From: an uncultured Bryobacterales bacterium
GTDB taxonomy: Bacteria; Acidobacteriota; Terriglobia; Bryobacterales; Bryobacteraceae
Assembly (NCBI GenBank): GCA_937859895.1
Contig: CALMAV010000588.1
Location: forward strand, 1-6,548
DNA: 6,548 nucleotides
Direction of reading: 5' to 3'
The notes beneath the pieces are model-generated. The model worked only from the letters and a program-made list of their open reading frames with translations, was not told the origin of the DNA and did not search any database. The position numbers were made by a program, and so were the translations under genes. Shown here in pieces: positions 5,953-6,548 of this stretch (the stretch's first letter is position 1; each line of letters begins with the position of its first letter).

Positions 5953-6534
5953 ATGCTTCTCCGTTTTGGTCTGATCCTTGGAATTGGGCTGACAAGTCTC
6001 CATGCCCAGCAGGCTGCATTACGGCCTGCTCCTCCGCTGACGTTTTCGCTTCCTCAAGAAGGTCAGAAAACGTTAAGTCAGTACCGCGGCAAGGTTGTCG
6101 CACTTGAATTTATCCTGACCACGTGTATGCACTGCCAAGCCGCTGCCAAGGTAATGACTAAGCTGCAGAACGAGTTTGGGACCAAAGACCTGCAAGTTCT
6201 GGACTTAGCAATTAATGGGCTGGACGAGGGGCGAGATGCAAAGGCAGCTAATGCCTTGGTGACAGACTTCAGTTCCACCTACCAAGCTGGGTTTCCGGTT
6301 GGATGGGTACAGCGGGAAGCGATGCCGGCCTTTATGGGCGTTAGTGTGATGGAGCGTTCGGTAGTGCCTCAGCTCGTTTTAATTGATCGCAACGGAGTCA
6401 TTCACTACCAGACTCCTCCCATGGGCGATGAGCATTCGATGATGGAGAGCACGATTCGGGAGCGGATTCAGGAGCTGATTACAATGCCCCTGAGTGCCGC
6501 CAAAGCAAAAACTACAGTGAGAAAACGAAGCTAG
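5953..6534 (+). CDS. Secreted TlpA/AhpC-type thioredoxin-fold redoxin
   Basis: Predicted exported thiol-disulfide protein of 193 residues. The open frame extends upstream to 5863, but that part overlaps the fcl end out of frame and encodes no export signal; the ATG at 5953 starts a clear signal peptide (MLLRFGLILGIGLTSLHA, likely cut before QQA), so it is preferred. The mature part has the layout of the redoxin/AhpC-TSA group: a strand and SQYRGKVVALEF, then the active site TTCMHCQAA with Cys58 and Cys61, the long inserted helix region, and VVPQLVLIDRNGVI, whose Pro is the likely cis-Pro opposite the active site. The CMHC dipeptide differs from the WCGPC of thioredoxin; a His before the second Cys is usual in oxidising or heterogeneous redox proteins, but direction cannot be told from sequence. 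The C-terminus is Lys/Arg-rich. It lies 44 nt after fcl with no sure promoter or terminator. Specific partner unknown. Confidence 0.85.
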   Translation: MLLRFGLILGIGLTSLHAQQAALRPAPPLTFSLPQEGQKTLSQYRGKVVALEFILTTCMHCQAAAKVMTKLQNEFGTKDLQVLDLAINGLDEGRDAKAANALVTDFSSTYQAGFPVGWVQREAMPAFMGVSVMERSVVPQLVLIDRNGVIHYQTPPMGDEHSMMESTIRERIQELITMPLSAAKAKTTVRKRS

Positions 6535-6548
6535 CCGCTGATTAGTAC

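Noticed and set aside
1..6548. Mobile element, CRISPR array, toxin-antitoxin or phage-defence system
   Set aside because: No transposase, integrase, repeat-spacer pattern or defence domain appears on either strand; all real genes fit envelope or housekeeping functions.

Overview
The window is about 6.5 kb of dense, moderately GC-rich bacterial DNA with every gene on the plus strand. It carries Gram-negative outer-membrane functions: lipid A synthesis (lpxA, lpxI), a TonB/TolA-like energy transducer, and GDP-L-fucose synthesis (gmd, fcl). The combination of lpxI instead of lpxH, a Gfo/Idh/MocA oxidoreductase directly after lpxA-lpxI, long proline-rich TonB-like proteins and small secreted redoxins resembles the Acidobacteriota. 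Delta-type proteobacterial lineages also use the lpxA-lpxI-oxidoreductase order, so the assignment is an inference from gene content and not from a marker gene.

Layout. (1) Bases 2-3762 form one tight operon: lpxA (5' end missing), lpxI, a Gfo/Idh/MocA oxidoreductase, a TonB/TolA-like protein and a 63-residue membrane protein. The junctions are a 2-nt gap, TAATG, ATGA and ATGA, so the last four genes are probably translationally coupled. (2) Bases 3763-3913 are the only substantial intergenic region. It holds a direct repeat, a short hairpin, and a 22-nt dyad that overlaps a weak promoter-like sequence. (3) Bases 3914-5908 hold gmd and fcl, 3 nt apart, which convert GDP-mannose to GDP-L-fucose. 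The best gmd start is a TTG with a well-placed GGAGG. (4) Bases 5953-6534 hold a secreted TlpA/AhpC-type redoxin with a CMHC active site, probably separate in function.

How they may work together. LpxA and LpxI perform an early acylation and the pyrophosphate cleavage of lipid A synthesis. The oxidoreductase sits where GnnA (UDP-GlcNAc 3-dehydrogenase) is found in organisms that make lipid A from the 3-amino sugar GlcNAc3N, so an amide-linked lipid A is a testable possibility. The matching aminotransferase GnnB is not in the window. The gmd-fcl pair would supply L-fucose or a derivative for O-antigen, capsule or exopolysaccharide. No mobile element, CRISPR array, tRNA or rRNA was seen. I found no clearly new multi-gene system; the most interesting points are the GnnA-like gene and the coupling of a TonB-like protein and a tiny membrane protein to lipid A genes.
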